From the NCBI GenBank assembly GCA_029204225.1, contig CM055106.1:38530036-38594035 (forward strand): a DNA stretch of 64,000 bases. The letters are read 5' to 3'. Shown piece after piece: positions 1 through 9,829 of the stretch (positions are counted from its first letter, which is position 1; every line of letters begins with the position of its first letter). The notes beneath the pieces were generated by a model. The model worked only from the letters and a program-made list of their open reading frames with translations. It was not told the DNA's origin and made no database searches. The stretch comes from Diphasiastrum complanatum. Taxonomy: Eukaryota; Streptophyta; Lycopodiopsida; Lycopodiales; Lycopodiaceae. The position numbers were made by a program, and so were the translations under genes.

Positions 1-891
1 AACAAGGTTTCAACTTAGAAAATACTTCATATTTCACAAGGCCAAACGGTTGCTCTGACGATACTTACAATGAACTATCTTGTCCCTCAACAGCCAAGAT
101 AATCTTGCTACTTTAGAATTCTGTAAAAGGAATCCTGATCCACTGAATAGTTCGATTAATACTGGTTAAGACTAGTTACAAATCTACAGAGTGTAGAATC
201 CATTATTCAACAGAATCACAATGACATTCACAGGGTCATTCAGAATAGAAACAAAGCATGGATGTTCTGATTCATTCATAGGAAAAAGAAAGTACAATGG
301 CATAAGCCACAAAGTCTGTCACCCTCTGCTCCTTCTTCCTAAGAGCTAAACAAATCTGCAAGACCTGAATGAATGAATAAAAATGCAGAGGCTTGGCATG
401 CTAGAAAGAAACTCGTAGTAAAAAATAGGTGCCAATAACTGCCACAAGAAAGGGTACTCATAAGTAAACACAATAAATGTCCAAAAGTTAACTAATGCTC
501 TTTCAAGATGATTGGTGCCTTGAATATTTACCCTTATTGCCTTAGATTGTATTGTATATAAGATATTTGTGAAGCGCATTTCACATAGTGTCATTAGACA
601 AAGACAATGTCGTTAGACAATGCTTAGATAGTTTCATAATTCTACCTTCTCAACACCTATTCACTGAGGGTAAGTGAAACAACTTAAGTTTAGCGTTAAG
701 AAGCTGTAAAAATATATAAATTGACGAAGCTAGAGCACCACACTTTAATAAGTAAGGATTGTTTTAATAGGTATGGATTTATCGATATTTGTATTTTGGT
801 TGTTGCAGTCAGCATTGGAGCTTGAACATTATTTTTGTAAAAATAAATAAGGAGGGAGTATTAAATTTTCTATGTGTAAAATTAAACTCAG
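1..891. other. No recognisable gene
   Basis: AT-rich sequence with only short stop-rich frames on both strands. I see no conserved domain, LTR terminus, RNA gene or strong microsatellite. It may be intron or intergenic DNA belonging to the + strand candidate gene whose first visible exon starts at 892. Confidence 0.5.
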
Positions 892-1146
892 CTGCAAATA
901 CACAGAGAATTTGATTCTCTACTGCATGATGTCATTTGGGAAATACCAACAACGGCAACCTCAATTGGAGAGATGACCATTAGATCTCTCAAGGTATATT
1001 CAATTTATCTTTGATATGCATGTATTCTTTTTTTAGTTAAAATCTATCATCATAGCATAAATAAATTTTCTATTATATTATTACTAATTTTCGTTCAATA
1101 TATGCAGTGTGTACAGCAAAAGGACGCTTTTAGGTGTGCATGGTTC

Positions 1147-1845
1147 TATGAAAGTACTATACTTTAGGACCATAAATGGATCTACAAAAGATCCACAAGA
1201 GTGATTGGATGCTTGCTTGACAATCTATCAAAAAACTAGACACAAAAAAGTTGATCTAGATTGGCAATTTGACAAACAACAAGCATTAACAATCAAAAGC
1301 ATTGATCAACATTGAAATCCGATCCCACATGTGTGTACTACAGGCTGTAGTACAGCCTTCAACCTGAGAAACAAGTAGAAATTGATTTGGTTTCATTTGG
1401 ATCACAAAAACTCAATGTACATAGTGAACTAGCTTGAGATTGCCAATGAGCTCCAAAAATTTTCTATCTTCTCACTATGGGAGCTTGGAATAGATAGCAA
1501 ATTCGACTTCCTTCTTAAAGTTAGGTGGATTTCCAGCATGTAATAAGGAATTAACTCACCCTTCTTGCCCTAAAATGAAACCCTAGCCTAGATCCTAGAC
1601 TTATGCTTGGTAGGTAGCTAGTTGGTCAAATTTTCACCTTAAACTTAGGTGTAGGTCCTATAAAGTAGGGATGCCACCAAATAGACATGACCAACTCTCT
1701 TGACTTGACCTAACCTACATTAGGAGTGGGTTGTCATGTGGCATATTGGCCTTACATGTGTGGAACCCAATTATACACAATATTTACAATGTTCTACATG
1801 GTTTTTGATCAAGCTAGATTTGCCAATTTTTGGCAATTCTTCACA
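1147..1845 (-). repeat. 3' LTR of the short LTR element
   Basis: 699-bp LTR. Its inner terminus is canonical (TTCACA on the forward strand, abutting the polypurine tract). Its outer terminus reads TATGAAAG instead of the TGTGAAAG seen at the inner end of the partner LTR. Confidence 0.85.
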
Positions 1846-2574
1846 CTCCTCCAATTTAGCTTGATCTATCTACAACTCTCTTTCTAGATGAATGAATGCT
1901 TTTAGAAGTGTCTAGAAAATCCAGCTACAAACAAGGAACTTTTGAGACTCCAATAGAGAATGATGTCCATGAAGGATCTTTCACCACCTCTTAAAGGATC
2001 TCTTACAAGATGTTCCAAATATGTGTCTATATACATGTAGTGCACTTCAAAAACTATATATCATGCCAAGCCATGTATTCCAAGGCATTTTTTGCACTTG
2101 AAGATACATCAATAAAACTATTATGTGCATACATAATGTTGCCAAAGACAACTTGCCTTGCTTGATCCATATGATTGAGCCTAGATGGCTCCATCTTGAT
2201 ACTCAAGGTTCTTCTTGGAGTCCTCGGGTCTTGAGCTTGCTCCTCTACTTGACTTGACTCCAAACCATCAATGAATTAAATAAGGTGTTGATCCAAAGGT
2301 GCTTCTTCAAGTTTACAAATCTTCCACTCTTGAAAGATCACATTTCCACCATTGACAAATTCTTTGGTTGAAAACAAGTAGACTTTACAATCTCTACTTG
2401 AAGAGCAAAGCACTACCATTATTCCTATCATTGACATAGGATAATCTTTGGTCCTTACATTGAAATGATCATGCTCAAAGCATTTGGACCCAAAGATTTT
2501 TAGCACCAAAACTTGCTAAAAATGGATTTGCATTAGATCAATGGCTTATGCTCTTGTACTTGGTTCTGATACCA

Positions 2575-3275
2575 TGTGAAAGTACTGCACTTTAGGACCA
2601 TAAATGGATCTACAAAAGATCCACAAGAGTGATTGGATGCTTGTTTGACAATCTATCAAAAAACTAGACACAAAAAAGTTGATCTAGATTGGCAATTTGA
2701 CAAACAACAAGCATTAACAATCAAAAGCATTGATCAACATTGAAATCCAAGCCCACACATGTGTACTACATGCTGTAGTATGGCCTTCAACCTGAGAAAC
2801 AAGTAGAAATTGATTTGGTTTCATTTGAATCACAGAAACTCAATGTACATAGTGAACTAGCTTGAGATTGCCAATGAGCTCCAAAAATTTTCTATCTTCT
2901 CACTATGGGAGCTTGAAATACATAGCAAATTCGACTTCCTTTTTTAAGTTAGGTGGATTTCCAGCATGTAATAAAGAAGTTAACTCACCCTTCTTGCCCT
3001 AAAATGAAACCCTAGCCTAGATCCTAGACTTATGCTTGGTAGGTAGCTAGTTGGTCAAATTTTCACCTTAAACTTAGGTGTAGTTCCTATAAAGTAGGGA
3101 TGACCACCAAATAGACATGACCAACTCTCTTGACTTGACCTAACCTACATTAGGAGTGGGTTTCCACGTGGCATATTGTCCTTACATGTGTGGAACCCAA
3201 TTATACACAATATTTACAATATTCTACATGGTTTTTGATCAAGCTAGATTTGCCAATTTTTGGCAATTCTTCATA
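2575..3275 (-). repeat. 5' LTR of the short LTR element
   Basis: 701-bp LTR whose inner terminus TGTGAAAG abuts the primer-binding site. Its outer terminus reads TTCATA where the partner copy has TTCACA. The two LTRs differ at scattered positions only, so the insertion is not very old. Confidence 0.85.
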
Positions 3276-3443
3276 GGTTCGTCCTGTACGATACGAGGCT
3301 ATTTTTTGAGTGGTATAATTTACAAGTGGATGTAGATATTGAAAAGATGATATTCTGATCATTTGTAGTTCCTTTCATTCTGATTCATATTTCTTTACTA
3401 TCATTATTTGTAATTTGCTGATTCTCGTGTTTTGTGATGACAG

Positions 3444-3800
3444 TTCCCTCTTGAGCCGTACACTTCTGATGATGTATATAGATTTTGACAAGAGTTGATC
3501 ATAACCTATGCTCAGAATGGTGTAAGCGTTGCACCTGAGATCGAGGGCCCTAAAAAACAAGACGCTCCTATCTTAACAGCCTTTCAGGTTGCTCAGGATG
3601 CAGATCTTATTATATATTATCAAAAAGGAATAGAAGTCCTTCCTAATACAGAGGAAGGCAATATTACAACAGAGAGTCCTCTTGTCTTAAAAGGCATTGA
3701 AGCCCTTCCCGAAACAGAGGAAGGCGAGATTATAGAAGGAGTTTTTCCCTTATCAGTTCCTAATATTGATAAAGAAAATATAGAAAATTTGACTAAATAA
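3444..3800 (+). pseudogene. Unidentified open frame with an internal near-repeat
   Basis: One frame runs from a possible splice acceptor at 3443 to TAA at 3798-3800, broken only by the TGA at 3486-3488. It may be the 3' part of the split gene starting at 892. The translation is acidic and hydrophilic and contains two related units, KGIEVLPNTEEGNI and KGIEALPETEEGEI, separated by about 20 residues. I recognise no domain. No ATG lies near the start of the open part after the stop, which argues against an independent gene. Confidence 0.3.
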
Positions 3801-4104
3801 ATATCTATTTGTAAATAGAGATACATCAAAAAAAAATACAATAATTTTACATGTAAACAACTCGTTTATGGGTTTTTTTTTATTGATATCAATATAGATT
3901 CTTACAATCAGGTTGTGTCCATAGTGTATTACTGGAATGCAATTTTCTATATTGATAAAAAGACATGCTGATTGGCATGTATTTGCTGATAGTGAATTTC
4001 AGTGTTCTTCCATAAGTGGGATTGTTTTGCCAATATCTCTGCATTTGATCTTGAGCTCATGTCTTACACGTACCTACATAAAACTAATACAAAGTGAGTT
4101 ACAA

Positions 4105-4956
4105 TTAGTGCAGAGATTGTATTAGAAAGTTTTGATTGAAACTATTCATAAATGATCGAGTGTTTACAGTTACGAGTTTACCATTGAAAATGAATCTGAA
4201 GTCTGAAAGTACATCATCTTGTACGAGCAATAGTTCCCGCCTGATGTAATTTAGATTCCAATCTTCTTCCACCTCAACACATGTCAAAACGGCATCATTG
4301 TATATAATTTCAATATTTTTTCATTTTGAATGTCCACTGGCTTCCAAGTCTTCATCAAGTGGCACCCATTTACCTTTATTTTTTTTCCATCTTTGATAAT
4401 GGAAGCATAAGCTCGACATTTGTTTTTCAATTTGATAACGGAAGCACATGGAAGACATTTTAATTCTGCATTCTATTTCTCCATCTGATCTTTTGTCCCA
4501 GCCTTCATCCATAAGTTTATATAATAAACTATCTGATAAATTTTTGCTTACAAACATCGTTGGGGTTTTGTGCACATTGCCACTTGAAAATAAATCCACA
4601 AATATATTCAAGGAAATAAACCAACTCAATCTGACTGTTTTTTATCCCGTGCTCATTTTTAATGAATTTTTTACATCATTATATATCTTGCAACGAAATG
4701 ATTCTGAAATTCTAGCATCTGGTGCAATCCATTCATCACTTTCAAAACCAGGTAATGGAATTGGTACTATCTGTCCAAAATTTTCTTTTGTATCATGAAT
4801 GTACATTGATTCATAAAAAAAAAATCCCACTATCAAGTAGATCTTTTGCAGTTCTACCTCGATATTGCAGTTGTCCAATATCAGTGTGAATAACATCTAA
4901 CACACCTGCTAAAGATCCACTCAGCTCCCATTCATTTATGTTGGATGGATATAAAA
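4105..4956 (-). pseudogene. Unidentified protein-coding remnant with two stops and a T-run frameshift
   Basis: A continuous minus-strand frame of about 260 codons runs from about 4896 to 4105 and is interrupted by only two stops (TAA after KMSTG near 4640, TGA after GHSK near 4320). Upstream of a run of ten T at about 4820, a second frame reads ELSGSLAGVLDVIHTDIGQ and similar well-formed protein back to a possible acceptor at 4956. The real protein therefore probably crosses a one-base slip in the T run. Other visible segments are VPIPLPGFESDEW and YIRRELLLVQDDVLSDF. I do not recognise the family. No introns are visible in the 850 bp, so this is either one large exon of a dead gene or a processed copy. 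Confidence 0.45.
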
Positions 4957-5146
4957 CTGCATGCGAAAAATGATCAGATTGGCAAGTTTACTATTAGATA
5001 TTTATGAATGGGTTTTAGTGCTCTTTTTGAACTTCTATGCCATCTTACTTAACTAATATGTCACAGTTGGCTAAGTAATGGCAATTTGGTAAAGTTTAAA
5101 GTCTTGTGTTTTACCAGTTAATAATAGTAATGCATGGTTAACTCAA

Positions 5147-6258
5147 TGAGGTACTCATGAGTGATGATCGTTCTAGTAAATTTTGGAGTTATGATACTTG
5201 GATGAAGTCTGGTTGTGGATACACAAGTAAAAGAATATTATTTTGGGATGGGACAAATTAGACCTAGTAGATCTTCAGGGGGTGTGTATGTTCATTAAGT
5301 TAGTCAACATGATTGTAGGATAAACATGTGCGTAGATTAGAATGTTTAAAATAAGTTAATCATCAAAAACTAATATCCATCAAGTACAATGGATGAATTT
5401 GTGGATCGTCTCTATAAGCAAAATAATCCAATAAGATGTGAAAAATGCAAAAATAAGCTTGGTAGAGGCCAAAAATCTTGTATATAGGATAAACACACAT
5501 GTGTGGAGCCTTTTCTCACATGTGAAACTAGTGTACTTGTCATGTACCATAATCATATATGTTGTACATATGATTTAATTCAACTTCTAGTGGCTAAAAT
5601 GGCCAAAAACTAGTTTTTTAGAGATATGACACATGGCATCAATCTATTGATTGCATGAGCCAAATATTTTCAATAGGTGTCACATCCCATGTGTAGAGGA
5701 CAGCTCACACGTGTGGAAATAGCTGAAGTAGGTGAGTTTTTGCTTCTAGAAGATTTTCATGAAGATCTACATATAGTAGGAAATTGGACCAAAAATGCCC
5801 AAAATGGAAAGTTTGATCCAAGTGTCAAAATTGCATGATGATGACAAGGCATCCTCACACGTGTGAGATCTGATGCATGATCAGTACCTCGAGCTCCAAG
5901 AAGTGTATATATAGAGGCATATTTGGCCATAATCAATGTGAGACATCAATCTTGATTTTGGAAGCAATTTTGTGTGATTCTCTCCATTTGTCTACATTTG
6001 TTTTGATTGTTTTGAGGTTCTATCATAGTGTACTTGATTTTTAGGTTGGATTCCGTACTCAGACAGATTTTCACACGTGTGAAACCATAAAGTACACCTC
6101 CTTCATTAATGATTGTTCTTGTTAGGATTTTATGTCTAGAATTGATCTAGATTGATCTTAATCTCAAGTAGATCGATAGATCAAGTAGATCTAACATCCA
6201 ATCCCTCTTGAGGATTAGATTAGGATCCACTCTTGGTCCATTTTGTACTTTTTCCTCA
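5147..6258 (+). repeat. 5' LTR of copia H with palindromic CACACGTGTG sites
   Basis: The right boundary is set by the primer-binding site; the left boundary is a guess. The LTR carries repeated palindromes of the CACACGTGTG or CACATGTG type near 5496, 5515, 5706, 5856 and 6072, with another in the leader near 6432. The core CACGTG is a G-box, the known target of plant bZIP and bHLH factors, so these may be promoter elements of the retrotransposon. Confidence 0.5.
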
Positions 6259-6271
6259 TGGTATCAGAGCC
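6259..6271 (+). other. Primer-binding site of copia H
   Basis: TGGTATCAGAGCC directly follows the LTR end. It matches the 3' end of plant initiator tRNA-Met, the standard primer of Ty1/copia elements. Confidence 0.85.
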
Positions 6272-6754
6272 AAGTACAAGAGGTTTTATTGAAATTGATA
6301 GGGTTGATCCAAATCAAAGCCAAAATTAGCAAGTTTTAAAAAACTAGTCAAATTTTGGGTAGCGACTTGGATTTGATAGATATCCTCAAAATTTTTGGTC
6401 CAGAACTTGTTGTGGGCTATAGGAACCCTTTTCACACGTGTGAGGTCATACAGCTCCGGTTTTGACTGAGAAATTTCAGAAATTTGTATAATTTGACTCA
6501 CATACCCAATTTGAGTGATTTTTAGTGCAAAATCAAGCATTTTCTATAGTGAATCTAATCTTTTGATTAGTTATTGGATTAGATCAGCCAAAAAAAATAA
6601 AATTGAAGCTTGAATTAGGTGCATTAATTGATCTTCTCTGATTTTTTGAGTGTATGTTGAAGTTGTACAGAGAAATTGCTAAAAATCATAGATTAAGGAG
6701 TGATTTTACAGGTTTGAGACTAGAATCTAAATTTCCATCATTCTAGATTGGTTC

Positions 6755-7309
6755 ATGAGTGATAGAATTGTGTCTATAAGCTTACTAATTGCAGATAAAA
6801 TCAAAGATGATGAGTTAGTTCAAATCATTTTGAATGCATTAGGAGATGATTATTCCAATCTTGTTCAAACCTTTGCTATTCAAGATTCACTTCCTAGTAT
6901 TGAGAAACTTCAAATTGTGCTTGTTAGTGAGGAGAGTAGAATGCTTCATATCAAAAGTATGATGAGTTCCTTATCTTTGAATGATGGTGATTAAAAAGCT
7001 AACTTTTCTTGGTGGATTGATAGTGGGGAAAGCTCTCACATGACTCACTAAAAAGACTACTTTTCTAATCTACTTTCTTACAATAGTTCTAAGAGATTTA
7101 TCTTCACTGCAAGTGATCAAGAATGTGAGATTGTAGGTGTTGGATCCATTCCTTTATGTCTAGGATCATCTAAAAAAGTTGATCTAGACAATGTTCTTTA
7201 TGTACCTTCAATTACAAAGAACTTGTTGAGTGTGCGACAACTTATGGATAGTGGATTAGATGTACATTTCAAGCATGGAGCATGTCTAGCAATACATTTT
7301 TCATCTTGA
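6755..7309 (+). pseudogene. Copia H gag fragment and aspartic protease
   Basis: The frame opens with a UBN2-type gag segment (ILNALGDDYSNLVQTF) and hits TAA at 6992-6994. The same frame then continues into a copia protease with the active-site motif WWIDSGESSHMTH, followed by another TAA and by YVPSITKNLLSV, the conserved end of the protease region. The N-terminal half of gag is not recognisable and no zinc knuckle is visible. The two in-frame stops make it non-functional. Confidence 0.75.
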
Positions 7310-7439
7310 AAGATGAAAAAATCTATTGCTAGTGGTTTCAAGCAAGGAGGTTATTCAAATTCACCACCTATTCAAGAGCCTAGGGGGAGGTACTTGCCAA
7401 TAGGAGCAATAAAGGAGAAACTGGTTGGAAGTAAGAGAC

Positions 7440-8555
7440 ATTACTTTGGGATACGTACTCTCCACGTAGTGTATCACCTGAATCTAAGATACCAAAATGG
7501 TATGAAAAGATCATGAAGGACGCAAAGCTAAATCAAACAGGATCTAGCACACAAAGTGAAGTGAGAAGATCAACACGGGAAAGGAAGTCTCCCGTCATTA
7601 TCATGTGAACTATGCCCTAATGACTGACATTTTGAAGTGTCGAGAGCCATCAACCTTTGATGAGGCAAAAGATCACAAAGAGTGGCAAAGGACAATGGAA
7701 GAAGAGATAGAATCCATCCACAGGCATGATACATGGGAGTTGGTTGATCTACCACTTGGAAAGAAACCCATTGACAACAAATGGGTATTTAGAACAAAGT
7801 TTTATGTGGATGGCACAATAGCAAAGTATAAGGCACACCTAGTAGTGAAGGGTTATGAGCAAAGCAAAGGAATTGACTATGAAGAGACATTTTCTCCAAT
7901 GGCTAAGTGGACTACGCTACGCCTTATCATTGCCTTAGCATCTCATTTTGGGTGGAAGATCCATCAAATGGATGTGAAGTCTACATTTTTGAATGGTGAC
8001 TTAGAGGAAGAAGTTTACATGGTCCAACTGCAGGGCTTCATGGCAAAAGGGCAAGAACAGAAGGTATGTAAACTACACAAAGCACTTTATGGCCTTAAGA
8101 AAGCGCCACGTGCATGGTATGGACGCATTGACAATTACTTTCTTTCACATGGATTTGTAAGAACAAATTCAGATTCAAACCTTTATGTTCTTATAAATGA
8201 TGACAGCATTGCCTTGATTGTACTTTACGTTTATGATATCATTATCACTGGCAATGATGAGAACCTCACTCGTTCTATCAAAGCCAACTTATGCAAGCAA
8301 TTTGAGATGACACATTTATATCTTATGCACTATTGCTTGGGTGTCGAAGTATGGCAAACTAGCAGTGATATCAGGTTATGTCAAAACAAGTATGTAGGCG
8401 AGATATTGGAGAGATTTCACATGACAGAGTGTAAACCTTCCATCACCCCTTGCGAAGCTGGTAAGAAATTACCTCGTATTGATGATAGTGCACATGTTGA
8501 TGCTACACTATTTCGTCAGCTAGTTGGAAGTTTAATATATCTTACGACAGCGTGA
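7440..8555 (+). pseudogene. Copia H reverse transcriptase (RVT_2), truncated
   Basis: The leader segment RRSTRERKSPVI precedes an RVT_2 domain: EWQRTMEEEI, DNKWVFRTK, a KGYEQ-GIDYEETFSP segment, MDVKSTFLNGDLEEEVYM and ALYGLKKAPRAWY. The polymerase box that normally reads YVDD is LYVYDIIITG, so one catalytic aspartate is replaced by tyrosine. The frame from 7605 is open to 8555 and ends at LVGSLIYLTTA, just before the part that links to RNase H. RT activity is therefore not expected despite the long frame. Confidence 0.85.
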
Positions 8556-8563
8556 TCGGTGCC

Positions 8564-8761
8564 TTAACACGAATGGAAATGAGTGTCATGTGGTTTGGTG
8601 GAATTTTCAGACCTGTGAAGAAACTGGAAAACGTGTATCAAAATGGAGAATTTAAATTGGGAGCGGTTTGGCCTGGATGGAAAAATAGCATAGTCGGGCT
8701 CGTGAGCTTCATTGATCCGAGGATTGTTTGGGTAGATCTTATCCAAAGAAGACTTGGGAAC
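8564..8761 (-). pseudogene. In-frame extension of the repeat-peptide gene beyond its TAA
   Basis: Directly after TAA 8762-8764 the same frame stays open for about 65 codons to TAA 8564-8566. It contains another repeat-like unit (KIYPNNPR) and a distinct tail (HEPDYAIFPSRPNRSQF, ending THFHSC). The stop could be a CAA-to-TAA change that shortened the protein, or the extension could be lost exon sequence. The truncated copia RT ends about 10 bp beyond. Confidence 0.45.
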
Positions 8762-9588
8762 TTATCCTTGAGGATTGTTGGGATAGATGGTATTGAAAGC
8801 AGGCCGCATGCGAGCATTGTTGTGAGGATTGTTGGGGTAGATGGTATTGAAAGCAGGCTCTGGAATCTCATTGTGAGGATTGTTGGCGTAGATGGTATTA
8901 GAAGCAGGTTGATTGTGAGGATTGTTGGGGTATATGGTATTGGAAGCAGGCTCATTGTGAGGATTGTTGGGGTATATGGTTTTGGGAGTAGGCTGATTGT
9001 GAAGATTATTGAGGTAGATGGTATTGGAAGTAGGCTGATTATGAGGATTGTTGGGGTATATGGTATTGGAAGTAGGATGATTGTGAGGATTGTTGGGGTA
9101 TATGGTATTGTAAGTAGGTTCCGGAGCATTGTGAGGATTGTTGGGGTGGGGAGGATGAGTATCGACAGTATCGGGAGATTCATGATCACCCTGAGGGTGG
9201 AAATTATGGTAATTTGCTTCATTTCCACTGCTGTGACTTTGAGGGTGCAAAGTGTTGTAATCTTTAGTTCCACCGCTGTGACTGTGAGGGTGGAAAGTAC
9301 TGTAGGTGGTCAGTTGGCGCTTGAGAAACTCGCCTGCAATGCTTTTTGTACCTGAACGCATAACCAAATACCAAAAGGCAACAGACGAAAGATGGTCTAC
9401 GTTAAGAATATCATGCGAAAAGTAGCAGCAAAAGATTGAAAGTATTGGGCGATTTGTTAAGCTGAAGATATTGTGGTACCTGAACGATCATCGTTGTTGT
9501 TGGGTATCAAGCGGATGGCATCGGTACTGCCGGATAAGAGATGCAGAACAGCGGCGAAAAGGATAGCAAGGAAGCTTGTTCGAGACAT
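8762..9588 (-). CDS. Secreted Asn/Pro/His-rich tandem-repeat protein, candidate peptide precursor
   Basis: Exon 1 (9588-9480) encodes MSRTSFLAILFAAVLHLL followed by SGSTDAIRLIP, a typical signal peptide. A 128-bp GT-AG intron (9479-9352) splits a glycine codon. Exon 2 (9351-8762) ends at TAA 8762-8764, giving about 232 residues. After the signal comes a His-rich part with three related units (YSTFHPHSHSGG, YNTLHPQSHSSG, YHNFHPQGDHE). Then follow about eight copies of a 14-residue unit NTIYPNNPHNQPTS with variable linkers (HPTS, QPTS, EPAS, EIPEPAF). The protein has no transmembrane segment after the signal and no cysteines in the repeats. A TATA box lies at 9813-9821. I know no family with this repeat. 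Units ending in PHN recall CLE and RGF/GLV peptide ends, but that is analogy. It could also be a cell-wall structural protein. Opposite-strand and +1 frames are open only because the repeat has no stops. Confidence 0.7.
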
Positions 9589-9812
9589 ATTGTTGAAGAA
9601 AGCGCTTCGTATAGTCACGAGTGAATAGAATTCTTATTCCTTTTTTCTTGTCTGCCCTAGAAAAACTTGATGCAGGAGATGAAGTATGCTGAGCTCTGCA
9701 CTATTTTCTGGCTCGCGCCCACACCAACATCAAAGGAGTGCACTAGAGGTGATCTCTGATCTCGGCTCTTCCTGCGATATTTTGATCTGATGGAGTTTAC
9801 TCATGTGCCTCT

Positions 9813-9821
9813 TATTATATA
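9813..9821 (-). promoter_or_regulatory. TATA box of the repeat-peptide gene
   Basis: The minus strand reads GGGCTATATAATAAGAG here, about 225 bp upstream of the ATG at 9588. This is a good plant TATA match in the right orientation and implies a 5' leader of about 200 nt. Confidence 0.5.
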
Positions 9822-9829
9822 GCCCATTC

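Larger units (their letters stand above)
1147..3275 (-). mobile_element. Short non-autonomous Ty1/copia-type LTR retrotransposon
   Basis: Two near-identical direct repeats (1147-1845 and 2575-3275, about 700 bp each) flank a 729-bp internal region. On the minus strand, TGGTATCAGAACC (forward 2562-2574) directly follows the upstream LTR; this is the usual copia primer-binding site for initiator tRNA-Met. The purine tract GGAGGAG precedes the other LTR (forward 1846-1852). The 5-bp target duplication GGTTC is present at 1142-1146 and 3276-3280. The internal region keeps only a decayed piece of the integrase-RT linker (minus, around 2276-2509, with IFGSKCF and DCK-Y motifs). With no gag, protease or RT it must be mobilised in trans or be a deletion derivative. 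Confidence 0.9.
892..3489 (+). pseudogene. Unidentified split gene, exons interrupted by an LTR element
   Basis: I do not recognise the product. Candidate exon A (892-993) follows an AG at 890-891 and ends before GTATAT; it reads 34 codons including FDSLLHDVIWEIPTTATS. Candidate exon B starts after TATGCAG at 1108 and reads CVQQKDAFRCAWF up to 1146. There the LTR element of 1147-3275 is inserted. Across the 5-bp target duplication, exon B resumes in the same frame at 3281 with VLYDTRLFFEW. A third exon after GATGACAG (from 3444) would read FPLEPYTSDDVYRF and then TGA at 3486-3488. The continuous frame across the insertion is the best evidence that this was coding. The exon B donor is uncertain: GTATAA at 3313 or GTGGAT at 3326. 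The gene is probably dead here because of the insertion and the early stop, unless the element is spliced out. Confidence 0.35.
5147..8553 (+). mobile_element. Truncated Ty1/copia element H, integrase missing
   Basis: LTR, primer-binding site, gag, protease and RT occur in copia order on the + strand. The LTR ends at 6258 (TTCCTCA) next to the primer-binding site. Its start is uncertain; I chose TGAGG at 5147 because it mirrors the CCTCA end. The integrase that should separate protease (ends about 7309) from RT (starts about 7440) is gone. RT stops at about 8553 and neither RNase H nor a 3' LTR follows, so the 3' end is truncated against the repeat-peptide gene locus. Confidence 0.75.

Noticed and set aside
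8638-9273. Second minus-strand frame rich in TPTILTI repeats
   Set aside because: Out of frame with the signal-peptide exon and hydrophobic throughout; a shadow of the same repeats.
8552-9355. Long + strand open frame with IVRIVGVDGI repeats
   Set aside because: It is the antisense of the repeat-peptide gene. Repeats without stops keep several frames open; the minus strand alone has a signal peptide, a spliced intron in phase and a TATA box.
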